This document shows positions 8,334 through 17,847 of a stretch of DNA of 64,000 nt, one piece after another. The position numbers and the translations under genes were made by a program. Below the pieces are notes generated by a model. That model was not told the DNA's origin and did no database searches. It saw nothing but the letters and a program-made list of their open reading frames with translations. Position 1 is the stretch's first letter. Each line of letters begins with the position of its first letter. Source of the DNA: Chitinophaga sp. (GTDB lineage: Bacteria > Bacteroidota > Bacteroidia > Chitinophagales > Chitinophagaceae); assembly GCF_017745275.1 (NCBI RefSeq), contig NZ_JAGHZS010000004.1:496001-560000 (forward strand), read 5' to 3'.

Positions 8334-11258
8334 ATGCCGTACAACAAGGAAGACATACTACCGCTGCTTGAAAAACTGAACTTGACTATCTATGAAAACA
8401 ATGAACCTATTAGAACCGGGGTAGCATTCCTTACTGGGCAAACTTTACAACCTCCCCTGTTTAACAACCCGGAGGAGGCACGCACCCTCGGCGTATTTAT
8501 CCAGTTACTGCAGGTACCGGAACATTGGAACGACAATGACCGCCTGGTATTGCAGCTCATTTCCCCGCCAGACACCTGGAAAGTGAGCCAATCACTTTTC
8601 TTATCCCGCATCGTCCCCATGATGGACCTGCCGGGAACTTCTTCATCCATTGTACTGCGATTCAGCTATTTTACCAGCTTCCTGCAACAAAGAGGCTGTA
8701 CACCACAGGAAATAGGCTCTCAACTGATCAGCTATTCCGGCGATGGTAATAACTTCGACCTCGCGCCACTGAAGTTTACACCCCTGCGTAAATTTCTGCA
8801 GGACCTGATCAAAAGCGCCGAACGATATGTTATAGACGACTATCTCACTACCTGGAAACCCAAAAATTGGAATTCCCTCTTCTATCGCCTGCTGGCCAAA
8901 GGCCACCCGGAACGGGAAATGGAATACCTCGAAAGCATGCTGCTGCGCGCGGGCAATCTCCCCGACCAGCATGAATTATCAAAAGCATTACTGCAAAATA
9001 ACCTGGCCAAATATGAGCCCCTTGTAGAAAGAGCTGCCGAAGAAGCCTGGTTGCGACCGGATCTTGCTGCTGCATTGCATAGCTATCAACTGCTGGCGCA
9101 TCATCTGCCGGAAAGATTTGAGCAAAGACTCATCAGCGTGGCCTACGACTACCTCGACATGCCCACCACCGGCATTGAAGACCGCGCCTTAACCGGCTCA
9201 CTGGTAACAGGTTTGTGGATACCAGACGTAACACCATCCGGCATACTCGCTATCCGCACGTTATTGCAAAAAGACCGGGCCAGGCTACTACCCTACCTGG
9301 ATAACTATCTTGCAGAAAAACGTTACCTGCACCCGGATACTTTCCAGTTGCTGGTAGATGAACTCGATGAAGCCGCCGCTCCACTCCTGTTGAGTGCCCT
9401 GGAAAACGACTATGATGCGCGGGTAGTATTACCAGCACTTACACAGTTACCAGTGGCCTTGTATATAGAACAGCTATGGCCGTTTGTATACCATAAATTA
9501 AAATCTGTTCGTTCACTCGTTGCCGTTGTACTGGCGCAGCATCCGCTGGCCATGGAGCGGGCATCAGAACTCCTGCAAAGTACCAAAGCAGATCAACGTC
9601 TCACAGGTGTTCAAATCCTTGTCCGGCTTAACCATCCGCAAGCCATCATCTTATTGCAACAGATACTGCAGAAAGAAGTAAACGACGATGCACGTGACCT
9701 GATGCTGGAAACACTGAACGACCACACCATTACCGGTGAAGATGATCTTGCCGTAGTGACACAACTGGTAGCCCATGCGAAGAAGCGGGGTAAGCTGTCC
9801 AGGCCGGTAGAAAAATGGCTGGACGACAGTAACATGCCACCTCTCTACCTGTTGAGCGGCGAAGTGGCCTCCCTGGAGATGGTGCGCTTCCTCTTTTACC
9901 GGATGAGCCGTACTACCGAAATCGTAGCAGATATGGAAGCCAAACCATTCCTGCGTTTGGTAGACCGCACCCGCAGCGGCGATTTCGCTAACCACCTGTT
10001 CCGGTTCTACATCGACCGGGGCGGTGATGCCAAATACAAATACCTGATGACGCTGGCCGCATTGGTAGGTGATGACGCCCTGGCAGCTAACCTGCGTGTA
10101 TCGCTGCAATTCTGGATTGATACGAAACGACTCAAAATGGCAGAACATGGCGTGGCCGCACTGGCCCTCCATGGTAGTAACCAGGCATTACGCATGGTAG
10201 AATACCTGTCGCGCAGATACCGCAGCCGCAAACCAAATGTAGGCGCCGCGGCACTGGCAGCCCTGCAACAAACCGCTGCTGCAAGAGGTATGAGTCTGCA
10301 TGATTTAGGCGACCACATCGTTCCTGATTTTGGCTTCGATGGATTGTATAAATCCTTTGAAGTGAAGAAAGATATCTACCGGGCGTACCTGGACCTTAAT
10401 TTCAAACCGGCTTATCTCAACCATAACAATCGCCAGCTGAAAGCTATACCAGCCGCCACACCCCAGGAAATAAGAGAATCATTCAAAGCATTGACAAAAG
10501 CAGTGGCCGAAACGGTGAAGTCGCAGACTTCCCGCATGGAACATTTCCTGGTAACTCAACGGAAATGGCGCACGACGCAATGGCAGCAATTCTTCGGACA
10601 ACATCCGGTGATGTCTGTATATGCCAGCCGGTTGGCCTGGGGACTTTTTGATGAAGAAGATCAACTGATCACGACCTTCTACCGTGGCGAAGATGGCCGC
10701 CTGCTCACGCTGGCAGATACTGCTATCACCTTGCCGGAAAATGCTGCGGTACGGATACTTCACCCGATTTACCTGGACGCGGCTACCTTACAACAGTGGA
10801 AACAAAAATTTACTGCGCTGAATATTACACCGGTCTTTCCTCAATTGGAAAGACCGGTAGCCGCGCTTTCGCCACAGCAGGCTTATAGCACACTGGTACA
10901 CGACTTCGAGGATATTTCCCTGGAAAGCAATATCCTGAATCAATATATGGAGAAGAAAGGCTGGCAGTTGAGCGAAGGCAGTGATGGCAAATTTGTATAT
11001 GCCTATCATAAAATTGACGACGAGCATCAACTGGAAGTAATTGTGGAAATGAGCTGTGTGTATAATGAAGACAGCTTCCGGTATAAACTAGGTAAGTTGT
11101 ATTTCATAGATAAAACGAAAACGCAGCAGCGCTGGTTCCGCAGCACCGACAAAGAAGCGATCGACTGCCTGTTGCCGTTGAAGAACGTGCCGCCAGTGTT
11201 TTATTCGGAAGCGATTACGGACATCTCAGTCTCCCGCGATCAGACTGCGTTGGTGTAA
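8334..11258 (+). CDS. DUF4132-domain protein (YehI/MolR-like)
   Basis: A 974-residue cytosolic protein and the last gene of the cluster. The central part (about residues 330-470) is HEAT-like: units such as PAASLLLSALENDYDARVVL-type helices and LLQSTKADQRLTGVQILVRL. The C-terminal segment of about residues 690-860 (FKPAYLNHNNRQLKAIP, then RMEHFLVTQRKWRTTQWQQF and SRLAWGLFDEEDQLITTF) is the DUF4132 domain, known from E. coli MolR and YehI. No enzymatic activity is established for this domain. It is shorter than YehI (about 1200 residues). Its position 18 bases behind the VWA gene indicates one transcript. Confidence 0.83.
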   Translation: MPYNKEDILPLLEKLNLTIYENNEPIRTGVAFLTGQTLQPPLFNNPEEARTLGVFIQLLQVPEHWNDNDRLVLQLISPPDTWKVSQSLFLSRIVPMMDLPGTSSSIVLRFSYFTSFLQQRGCTPQEIGSQLISYSGDGNNFDLAPLKFTPLRKFLQDLIKSAERYVIDDYLTTWKPKNWNSLFYRLLAKGHPEREMEYLESMLLRAGNLPDQHELSKALLQNNLAKYEPLVERAAEEAWLRPDLAAALHSYQLLAHHLPERFEQRLISVAYDYLDMPTTGIEDRALTGSLVTGLWIPDVTPSGILAIRTLLQKDRARLLPYLDNYLAEKRYLHPDTFQLLVDELDEAAAPLLLSALENDYDARVVLPALTQLPVALYIEQLWPFVYHKLKSVRSLVAVVLAQHPLAMERASELLQSTKADQRLTGVQILVRLNHPQAIILLQQILQKEVNDDARDLMLETLNDHTITGEDDLAVVTQLVAHAKKRGKLSRPVEKWLDDSNMPPLYLLSGEVASLEMVRFLFYRMSRTTEIVADMEAKPFLRLVDRTRSGDFANHLFRFYIDRGGDAKYKYLMTLAALVGDDALAANLRVSLQFWIDTKRLKMAEHGVAALALHGSNQALRMVEYLSRRYRSRKPNVGAAALAALQQTAAARGMSLHDLGDHIVPDFGFDGLYKSFEVKKDIYRAYLDLNFKPAYLNHNNRQLKAIPAATPQEIRESFKALTKAVAETVKSQTSRMEHFLVTQRKWRTTQWQQFFGQHPVMSVYASRLAWGLFDEEDQLITTFYRGEDGRLLTLADTAITLPENAAVRILHPIYLDAATLQQWKQKFTALNITPVFPQLERPVAALSPQQAYSTLVHDFEDISLESNILNQYMEKKGWQLSEGSDGKFVYAYHKIDDEHQLEVIVEMSCVYNEDSFRYKLGKLYFIDKTKTQQRWFRSTDKEAIDCLLPLKNVPPVFYSEAITDISVSRDQTALV

Positions 11259-11332
11259 CTGGTTTTAAATCACGGAATTTTATTTGTATTTTTCACTTTC
11301 ACCAGTGAACATGAACAATTAAAATCCGACGC

Positions 11333-12925
11333 ATGTCAAAACTACGCAACACCCTGGCGGGGGCCTTTATGCTGCTATTATCAGCCGGTACCCTGCCCGT
11401 TCAGGCTATTCATATTATTCCGCAACCAGCGGAAGTAAAAACGTTATCCGGTACATTTACGTTGTCCGGCGCCACTGCTATCATTCCTGGTAAGAGCGCC
11501 GGCGAAGCGAATCAACTGCAACAAGCCCTGCAGGAAACATATGGTCTGTCCCTCTCCCTGAAACCCGCAGCAAAAGCGGACTTTATCCATTTATCCTTAA
11601 ACGAAAAATTAAAGCAGGACCTTGGTACCGAAGGTTACCAACTGCTGGTACTACCTGCTGGTATTACCATTACGGCCGCTACCAATACGGGGATCTTTTA
11701 TGGTATCCAATCGCTGCGTCAATTAATTGTTGCTAACGGAAATACCTATACGGTAGATGCCGTATCTGTGAAAGATAAACCCCGCTTTGGCTGGAGAGCC
11801 TTTATGCTGGATGAAGGCCGCTACTTTAAAGGCGGCGAAACCGTGAAACACCTGCTGGATGAAATGGCATTACTGAAAATGAATGTATTTCACTGGCACC
11901 TTACGGACGACCAGGGTTGGCGTATAGAAATCAAAAAATACCCGCTGCTCACCACCGTGGGAGGCAGAAGAGATTCCACACAGATAGGCACCTGGGGCAG
12001 CAAAAATTTTGATGGAAAAGTACACCAGGGCTTTTATACCCAGGAACAAATCAAAGACATTATTAAATATGCAGCTGACAGGCACATTACCATTGTACCG
12101 GAAATAGAAATGCCGGGGCATTCCAGCGCCGCTATTGCCGCCTATCCGTGGCTAGGTACAAAGAGCGAACCTATTAAAGTACCGGGCACCTTTGGTGTAC
12201 ATTATGATGTTTTTAATGTTAGTAATCCTAAAGTAATTACCTTTTTACAGGATGTATTGGATGAAGTAATCACTTTGTTCCCCTCTAAAGTGATTCATAT
12301 TGGCGGAGATGAAGTAAAATACAATCAATGGAAAGAAGATGCCGGTGTACAGGCTTACATGGCCGAACATAAACTGGCTTCTCCGGCCGATTTACAGATC
12401 TTCTTCACTAACAACATTTCAGTTTACCTGTCTAAGAAAGGCCGCCGCATGACCGGCTGGAACGAAATCATGGGGAGCAAATTGCATGAATTTACAGATA
12501 GCAAAGATGTAGCGGCCAAGGAAAAACTGGCGCCCGGCACCATTGTTCAATTCTGGAAGGGAGAGCTCAACCTGATCACCGATGCGGTATCCAAAGGATA
12601 TGATGTGGTCAACTCCTATCATGCTGCCACCTACCTGGATTACAGTTATAACGATATCTCCCTGGAAAAAGCCTACAGCTTCGATCCTATTCCGGCCGGA
12701 CTGGATCCAAAATATTACTCAAAAATACTGGGTAGCGGTTGCCAGATGTGGGGAGAATGGATCCCGGACAACAAAGCGATGAATCACCAGGTATTTCCAA
12801 GACTGGCGGCCTATGCAGAAGATGGCTGGACCCTGTCGGCAAACAAAAACTTCCAACAGTTCCAGGAGGCATTGCAGTTTTTCTATGCCCGCTGGGATAA
12901 AGAAGGCATCGGTTATAATAAATAA
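11333..12925 (+). CDS. Beta-N-acetylhexosaminidase, GH20, exported
   Basis: A 530-residue exported enzyme with a signal peptide (cleavage probably after TLPVQA). Residues about 26-145 form the GH20b N-terminal domain, then the GH20 barrel begins with FGWRAFMLDEGRYF. HWHLTDDQGWRIEIKKYP and HIGGDEVKYNQW (catalytic Asp-Glu near residues 326-327) are diagnostic. It cleaves terminal N-acetylhexosamine from chitooligosaccharides or glycoconjugates in the periplasm or at the surface. It stands alone between the MoxR-VWA cluster and a convergent lipoprotein gene, with its own terminator, so it is not obviously part of a utilisation locus. Confidence 0.95.
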   Translation: MSKLRNTLAGAFMLLLSAGTLPVQAIHIIPQPAEVKTLSGTFTLSGATAIIPGKSAGEANQLQQALQETYGLSLSLKPAAKADFIHLSLNEKLKQDLGTEGYQLLVLPAGITITAATNTGIFYGIQSLRQLIVANGNTYTVDAVSVKDKPRFGWRAFMLDEGRYFKGGETVKHLLDEMALLKMNVFHWHLTDDQGWRIEIKKYPLLTTVGGRRDSTQIGTWGSKNFDGKVHQGFYTQEQIKDIIKYAADRHITIVPEIEMPGHSSAAIAAYPWLGTKSEPIKVPGTFGVHYDVFNVSNPKVITFLQDVLDEVITLFPSKVIHIGGDEVKYNQWKEDAGVQAYMAEHKLASPADLQIFFTNNISVYLSKKGRRMTGWNEIMGSKLHEFTDSKDVAAKEKLAPGTIVQFWKGELNLITDAVSKGYDVVNSYHAATYLDYSYNDISLEKAYSFDPIPAGLDPKYYSKILGSGCQMWGEWIPDNKAMNHQVFPRLAAYAEDGWTLSANKNFQQFQEALQFFYARWDKEGIGYNK

Positions 12926-12937
12926 GTTTTTATAAAA

Positions 12938-12985
12938 CGGGAAGCGACGGACGAAAGCAATCACTGCTTTTGCCCGTCGCTTCCG
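12938..12985. terminator. Bidirectional terminator hairpin after GH20
   Basis: CGGGAAGCGACGG pairs with CCGTCGCTTCCCG-like sequence (CCCGTCGCTTCCG) around a loop that itself can pair (AAAGCA/TGCTTT). It lies between two convergent genes and is likely to stop both. Confidence 0.7.
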
Positions 12986-13007
12986 CTATTTAGCAGGATA
13001 GCGCCGC

Positions 13008-13637
13008 TTATTTCACCGGTAATAACTTTAGCGTATCATGTTCCTGTTTCAGACCATACAGGATAATTCCCTGTGTATTGGCTGTCAGCGCATCTGAAGC
13101 ACCTTCCCGATAAGCTGGATACGTGCGGACGAGATTTTTTCCTTTAATATAAAAACTATCCTGCCCGCGATAAGCCGCCTGCTCCATCGTGTCCACCGCT
13201 GAAACATCAATACGGATAACAGGATGCTGCAGCTCAAAGCCATACAGTTTGCCATAACGCCCGGTTCCTTCAGACAACATAGTGCAATAAACTTCCGGGC
13301 GGCCGTTTCCATTCAAATCGGCAATCAGCACATTTCTCAGTTCTCCTTTTACATCTTTTTCAACGATACTGTCAGCTACAGTGGTATCTTTTTTTGAACC
13401 AATGGCCAGGAACAGATCGCGCATATAGCCATTGCCTTTAGTGATTACGGCAATACGGTAATCACCGAAGCTGGTATCCCGTTTTTCTGATTTACTTTCC
13501 AGCGTATTAGGAGTAACCGGGTGCTTATTGGCTGAATCATGTGCCGCCTGCTCCTCCTTATTCTGCATAGGGCTGTTGCAGGCGAAAAGTGCCACTACTA
13601 CGAGGCAACCGGCCAAACTAAGTTTATCGTACCACAT
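13008..13637 (-). CDS. Putative lipoprotein with a VCBS/FG-GAP-like segment
   Basis: A 209-residue protein with a lipoprotein signal: a hydrophobic run LAGCLVVVALFACNS, in which the cysteine of LFAC is the likely lipidation site. The segment VLIADLNGNGRPEVYCTML near residue 108 resembles the calcium-binding DxNxNGxxE pattern of FG-GAP/VCBS repeats. The sequence after the lipid anchor is charged and low in complexity (KEEQAAHDSANKHPV). It is transcribed towards the GH20 gene. The function is unknown; an envelope location is the only firm inference. Confidence 0.75.
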   Translation of the reverse strand: MWYDKLSLAGCLVVVALFACNSPMQNKEEQAAHDSANKHPVTPNTLESKSEKRDTSFGDYRIAVITKGNGYMRDLFLAIGSKKDTTVADSIVEKDVKGELRNVLIADLNGNGRPEVYCTMLSEGTGRYGKLYGFELQHPVIRIDVSAVDTMEQAAYRGQDSFYIKGKNLVRTYPAYREGASDALTANTQGIILYGLKQEHDTLKLLPVK

Positions 13638-13677
13638 AGCTGTTATTTTTTCTAAAGATACCGGAGAAAATCATGCC

Positions 13678-13857
13678 TCAATACCTTTTGTGCTTATGCG
13701 CTTTGGTGTCTTTGTTGTTATGTGTTGTATCTTTTCCTTTGAAATCCTGCTCTTCATTCTTCCTGCTGTCGAGGTTATCCCTGATTTCGGGACGGGGTAA
13801 GTTAGAAAAACGTTGTTGTTTACTCTGCCGGGTATTTTCACTTCTTGTACCTTTCAT
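13678..13857 (-). CDS. Possible small basic protein
   Basis: A possible 59-residue protein starting at MKGTRSENTRQSKQQRF. It is strongly polar, with many Lys, Arg, Asn and His residues and a tail DTKAHKHKRY. The polar composition favours coding on this strand over the cysteine- and leucine-rich reading of the opposite strand. No family was recognised and no ribosome-binding site is visible. It lies 40 bases upstream of the lipoprotein gene in the same direction. Confidence 0.35.
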   Translation of the reverse strand: MKGTRSENTRQSKQQRFSNLPRPEIRDNLDSRKNEEQDFKGKDTTHNNKDTKAHKHKRY

Positions 13858-14111
13858 AAGAAAACATTTTTTGGGTGAATAATATTTACTTCGCCACAAA
13901 AGCAGTGCCTTACCTGGTAGGGGCGGTGAACCCGGTTTTGTGTCTCCCGTTCCACTGATTGTCGGGCAATATCCACAATTCCGATATGGAGTTTCGGACC
14001 GGCAAAAATGCCACTGAAATATGTTTCAGGCAATTATGACAAATCCAGCCTTATCAGGTTAAAAAAGCATGATATCTGCTTATATCATCACTGAACATAA
14101 ACCTTTATTGT

Positions 14112-14348
14112 ATGAAAAACCTTCCGGCTACTATTGGTTTCGTGGTAATTCTGGCCCTGTTTGTTTTCTTCAGGGGAAATCCGGATCGGGCTGTGCAGGC
14201 TGCTCCAGTAAATGATCGCGCTAACATTGAAATTTTCCAGCAGGATACCTTTCCGCATAAACCGCTGGATACTACCATGAGACATCATCAAAAGGGAAAG
14301 AACAAAATGGATACAACGTGGAAGAAGCACCGAAGAGACACGTTGTAG
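14112..14348 (+). CDS. Small protein with N-terminal membrane segment
   Basis: A 78-residue protein: MKNLPATIGFVVILALFVFF is a single N-terminal hydrophobic segment, either a signal peptide or a membrane anchor, followed by a polar, histidine- and lysine-rich tail (RHHQKGKNKMDTTWKKHRR). No family was recognised. The stop codon touches the left end of the palindromic element at 14349. The regular signal-like start and polar tail make it plausible as a real gene. Confidence 0.5.
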   Translation: MKNLPATIGFVVILALFVFFRGNPDRAVQAAPVNDRANIEIFQQDTFPHKPLDTTMRHHQKGKNKMDTTWKKHRRDTL

Positions 14349-14466
14349 AGCTGAAAGCAAAAAGCTGAAAGCAAAAAGCTATTGTAGTGAATGATTACTG
14401 CGAATATAATATACGCTTAGTTCATTCACTACAATAGCTTTTGCTTTCTGCTTTTTGCTTTCAGCT
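14349..14466. repeat. Palindromic heptad element, copy A
   Basis: A near-perfect inverted repeat with arms of about 45 bases. Each arm, read inwards, holds four heptads (types TGAAAGC and AAAAAGC) followed by TATTGTAGTGAATGA. The centre is about 28 bases of AT-rich sequence. It fills the space between two convergent stop codons: it starts one base after the TAG of the 14112 gene and its last bases reach the TAG of the pirin gene. The inner stem is preceded by AAAAAGC and followed by GCTTTTGC, the geometry of a bidirectional intrinsic terminator. Confidence 0.9.
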
Positions 14467-15328
14467 ATTTTTCCAGCGTACCAAACAAACCATTTTTATA
14501 GTCTGTAATGGCCTGCTCTACTTCTTCTGCGGTATTCATTACAAAATTATCTTTGGCGGCTACCGGCTCATTGATAGGCTCGGCGCAAAGATAGAGGATG
14601 CGGGTGTTGTCTGATGCCTTGATATGAATATCTGCGTTTTCATCTTCTTTATCAAAAACAACAAGGTGATATCCACTAACATCAGTGCCGTTTATTGTCA
14701 AGCCACCATCCACTACATATAACAAGGTCCAATATCCACGTGTAGCCGTTAGTGTTACCTCCTTCCCTGCTTCGATATTTCCCCAAATGGCGGTTATAGG
14801 AGTGAAATTCTTCAACGGTCCTTTTTTGCCTTCATACTCACCACCAATGAGGGTCAGGTGTACGCCTTCCTTTACTGCTACCGGCGGCATTTCAGTGCCT
14901 TTTACATATTGATACCAGGGCGCTTCTCCTTTATGGGCAGCGGGTACATTGAACCACAACTGCAGCAGTTCATAGTTGCCTCCTTTCTCCAGGAATCCGG
15001 CGGAAGGACCTTCACTGTGCAGGATACCTTTTCCGGCAAACATCCATTGCACATCGCCGGCGGTAACGGTCATGGCATTGCCGGCATTATCGCGGTGATA
15101 GCCTTGTCCCTGCAACATAAAAGTAACAGGTGCAAAACCGCGGTGAGGGTGCGGATGCAGGCGGTCTTCCGGCGATCCCGGCGCAAAATACTTTTCCGGC
15201 ATATGATGCACCACAATGAACGGGCTGGCAAACCGGAACTGCATAGTGGGTAAGGATTGCCGCACTACTTCGGTATCGGTAATATGTTTTTCACGTCCTT
15301 CCAGGACGTGGAGTATTTTCTTCTCCAT
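14465..15328 (-). CDS. Pirin family protein
   Basis: A 287-residue bicupin. The N-terminal cupin carries PHPHRGFAPVTFMLQG with the metal-binding histidines, followed by the pirin pattern GDVQWMFAGKGILHSE near residues 92-107. The C-terminal cupin ends with LVVFDKEDENADIHIKA. Bacterial pirins are Fe-dependent and some have quercetinase activity or bind metabolic enzymes; the role here is open. The gene lies 12 bases behind the CorC-like gene and is probably co-transcribed with it. Element copy A directly follows its stop codon. Confidence 0.92.
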   Translation of the reverse strand: MEKKILHVLEGREKHITDTEVVRQSLPTMQFRFASPFIVVHHMPEKYFAPGSPEDRLHPHPHRGFAPVTFMLQGQGYHRDNAGNAMTVTAGDVQWMFAGKGILHSEGPSAGFLEKGGNYELLQLWFNVPAAHKGEAPWYQYVKGTEMPPVAVKEGVHLTLIGGEYEGKKGPLKNFTPITAIWGNIEAGKEVTLTATRGYWTLLYVVDGGLTINGTDVSGYHLVVFDKEDENADIHIKASDNTRILYLCAEPINEPVAAKDNFVMNTAEEVEQAITDYKNGLFGTLEK

Positions 15329-15340
15329 AAAAAATTTATT

Positions 15341-16633
15341 TTATCGGATCAGTTTGAGTCTCGCTTTCTCTACAGAGCTACGGAACATTTTCAGGATGAG
15401 CACTTCGTAATTTTCGATGATGATCACTTCTCCTTCGCGGGGAATAGTTCCGTGGGTATAATTGATTAAACCAGAAAGCGTTTCATAATGTTCACTTTCC
15501 GGGAGTGGGTATGGTAGTAATTCATTAATATCGGCCAGGTATTCATGTGCATCCACAATGAAGTTATCGTCCTTCTGTTCTACGATCGGTGCTTCGTGAT
15601 CATGTTCATCCTGTATATCACCCACCAGTTCTTCCAGGATATCTTCCATGGTAACAATACCTTCGGTGTCGCCAAATTCGTTGGTCACCACGGCCATTTG
15701 CAGGCGTTGACCCTGGAAAGTACGGAGCAGGTCTTTGATTTTCATGCTGTCAGGTACATAGAATACTGGCTTCATGATGTCTTTAATGTCCCGCAGTGTT
15801 TTCTCGTGTACACCTTTTACCACATCTTTTGTATATACTACGCCTTTCAGTTCATCGAGGGAGCCGCTGAATACAGGGTAGCGGGAATAGCCGTCTTTGA
15901 TCACCTGGTCAATGAGCTGTTCCAGGGGCAGATTGATATCGAGGGCAGAAATATCTTTGCGGTGTGTCAGGATTTCTTTTACGCGGCTATCGTCAAATTC
16001 AAAAACGTTCTGGATCAGCTCCCGTTCAGTTTCTTCAATGGCGCCTCCTTCCTGGCTTTCCGAGATAATCAGTTTCAGTTCTTCTTCGGAGTGAATTTCT
16101 GACTCTCCGGCAGGCGTGATACCGATGAGGCGCAGGATACTATTGGCCAGGCCGTTGAGCATCCAGATAAATGGCCGGAAAATAACGAAGAGCACGCGCA
16201 GTGGTATAGCTACTGCCAGTGTGGTAGGCAATGGTTTGCGGATGGCCATTGATTTAGGCGCCAGTTCTCCGAAAACGATATGCAAAATGGTGATGATGGT
16301 GAAGGCAATGGCTACAGAAACACCTTCTACTACGCCATGGGAAATGTTGTGAATGCCCAGTTGATCCATCCCTTTCAGCACAATGGCAGTCATTACCGAC
16401 TCTCCTACCCAACCCAGGCCCAGGGAGGCCAGGGTGATCCCCAATTGCGTAGCGGCGAGGTAGCCATCCAGGTTACCTAATACGCTTTTGGCGGCTGCTG
16501 TGGCTCTTTTACTAGCCATACCGCCCTTGCTGTTAATTTGAGAGGTACGTACTTTAACAATGGCAAATTCTGCCGCAACAAAGAATCCGTTTAATAGCAC
16601 TAAAATAATTGTCCAGAAAAGTTGCCAAAGCAT
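15341..16633 (-). CDS. CNNM/CBS/CorC_HlyC-domain membrane protein
   Basis: A 430-residue protein with the standard hemolysin C/CorC layout: a CNNM (DUF21) membrane domain with about four helices at residues 1-195 (FWTIILVLLNGFFVAAEFAI, TLASLGLGWVGESV), a CBS pair at about 210-335 (ALDINLPLEQLIDQVI, GIVTMEDILEELVGDIQDE) and a C-terminal CorC_HlyC domain. Family members transport or sense Mg2+ and other divalent ions. The older name hemolysin is not supported by function. It is the first gene of a two-gene unit with pirin and lies divergent to the TauE/SafE gene. Confidence 0.93.
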   Translation of the reverse strand: MLWQLFWTIILVLLNGFFVAAEFAIVKVRTSQINSKGGMASKRATAAAKSVLGNLDGYLAATQLGITLASLGLGWVGESVMTAIVLKGMDQLGIHNISHGVVEGVSVAIAFTIITILHIVFGELAPKSMAIRKPLPTTLAVAIPLRVLFVIFRPFIWMLNGLANSILRLIGITPAGESEIHSEEELKLIISESQEGGAIEETERELIQNVFEFDDSRVKEILTHRKDISALDINLPLEQLIDQVIKDGYSRYPVFSGSLDELKGVVYTKDVVKGVHEKTLRDIKDIMKPVFYVPDSMKIKDLLRTFQGQRLQMAVVTNEFGDTEGIVTMEDILEELVGDIQDEHDHEAPIVEQKDDNFIVDAHEYLADINELLPYPLPESEHYETLSGLINYTHGTIPREGEVIIIENYEVLILKMFRSSVEKARLKLIR

Positions 16634-16700
16634 GTAGTTCGTAGATTGGTTCGCAACCCCAAATATAGGTAAATCAATTTTTATACGTTGTAGTATTTTT

Positions 16701-16775
16701 CACACAAAGGCGCGAAGCAGGTAAGCTGCAAAGGAAAATCATCTCTGCAGCTTACCTGCTTCGCGCCTTTGCGTG
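16701..16775. repeat. 30-bp inverted repeat between divergent promoters
   Basis: Two arms of 30 bases, differing at one position, face each other across 15 bases: the left arm begins CACACAAAGGCGCGAAG and the right arm ends CTTCGCGCCTTTGCGTG. It lies between the starts of the CorC-like and TauE/SafE genes, unlike the heptad elements, which lie at gene ends, and its sequence is unrelated to them. It probably represents a second repeat family. Confidence 0.85.
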
Positions 16776-16863
16776 ATCGTAATTCGTAATTTTTCCCACA
16801 TAGTCTACTTATTTCATAGAGTTTATGTATTTTGTGGTGAATTAAGGCCTGGAATATATAAAA

Positions 16864-17838
16864 ATGGAGAAAGAACTTACTACCCTGGATGCTCCGGTAG
16901 CTACTACCACAGCGGAATCAAAGGCAATATCGCCCGTGAATAGCAGCACCAGCGACACCGGTGCGCTAAAAAAGCAGCGCTGGATATTTGGATTGGGAGG
17001 GATTTTGTTATTGTCGGTCCTATTAGGCGTATCCTGGTGGCAATCACCGGATTTTCGTACGTATGTGGAGGATGTACCTCCTACTTTTTACTATTTCCTG
17101 GTGGCCGGTTTCATTTTTGCCATGATTGACGGCGCCATTGGCATGTCTTATGGCATTACTTCCACTACTTTTTCCTTGTCGATGGGGGTTCCGCCGGCAT
17201 CCGCCAGTACGGCGGTGCATATTTCAGAAATCCTGAGCTGCGGTATTGCCGGCTGGATGCACCAGCGGATGGGCAATGTAAACAAGAAGCTTTTTAAAAT
17301 CCTCATATTACCGGGCATTGCGGGCGCTGTAATTGGCGCCTACCTCTTATCTTCCCTGGAACATTATGCGATGTATACCAAGCCGGTAGTATCCTTATAT
17401 ACACTGATCCTGGGTACTATTATCCTGTTGCGGGCGATCCGTGCGCAACGTAAAAAGCATGTCACTAAAAAAATAAAGAAAATTGGCTTACTGGGCTTTG
17501 GTGGCGGTTTTATAGACGCTATCGGCGGCGGCGGCTGGGGATCTATTGTATTATCTTCCCTGATTGCCGGCGGCAGACATCCCCGCTTTTCACTGGGCAC
17601 GGTGAAGGCTACCCGCTTTTTCATCGCTATGTTAAGCTCTCTTACTTTTGTCACCGTACTTTCTCATGTCCACTGGGACGCCGTACTGGGCCTGGTAATA
17701 GGCAGTGCCATTGCTTCTCCTATTGCAGCCAGGGTATCCAATAAAATTTCTGCTAAAACAATTATGGTGGCGGTTGCGGTGATTGTAATCCTGGTAAGTA
17801 TGAAGAGCATTTATAGCTTCCTGGTAAAAATCATATAG
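16864..17838 (+). CDS. TauE/SafE family sulfite exporter-like permease
   Basis: A 324-residue membrane protein. A polar N-terminal tail of about 37 residues precedes roughly eight hydrophobic helices. FAMIDGAIGMSYGITST near residue 95 and its internal repeat GGFIDAIGGGGWGSIV near 217 are the duplicated signature of the TauE/SafE family, which exports sulfite, sulfoacetate and related organosulfonates or anions. The substrate cannot be told. There is no clear operon partner; the following gene runs the other way 9 bases downstream. Confidence 0.92.
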   Translation: MEKELTTLDAPVATTTAESKAISPVNSSTSDTGALKKQRWIFGLGGILLLSVLLGVSWWQSPDFRTYVEDVPPTFYYFLVAGFIFAMIDGAIGMSYGITSTTFSLSMGVPPASASTAVHISEILSCGIAGWMHQRMGNVNKKLFKILILPGIAGAVIGAYLLSSLEHYAMYTKPVVSLYTLILGTIILLRAIRAQRKKHVTKKIKKIGLLGFGGGFIDAIGGGGWGSIVLSSLIAGGRHPRFSLGTVKATRFFIAMLSSLTFVTVLSHVHWDAVLGLVIGSAIASPIAARVSNKISAKTIMVAVAVIVILVSMKSIYSFLVKII

Positions 17839-17847
17839 TCTTCTGCG

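Noticed and set aside
13673..13882. Hydrophobic plus-strand protein MPQYLLCLCALVSLLLCVV
   Set aside because: It is the shadow of a polar reading frame on the other strand and its cysteine-rich end looks non-coding.
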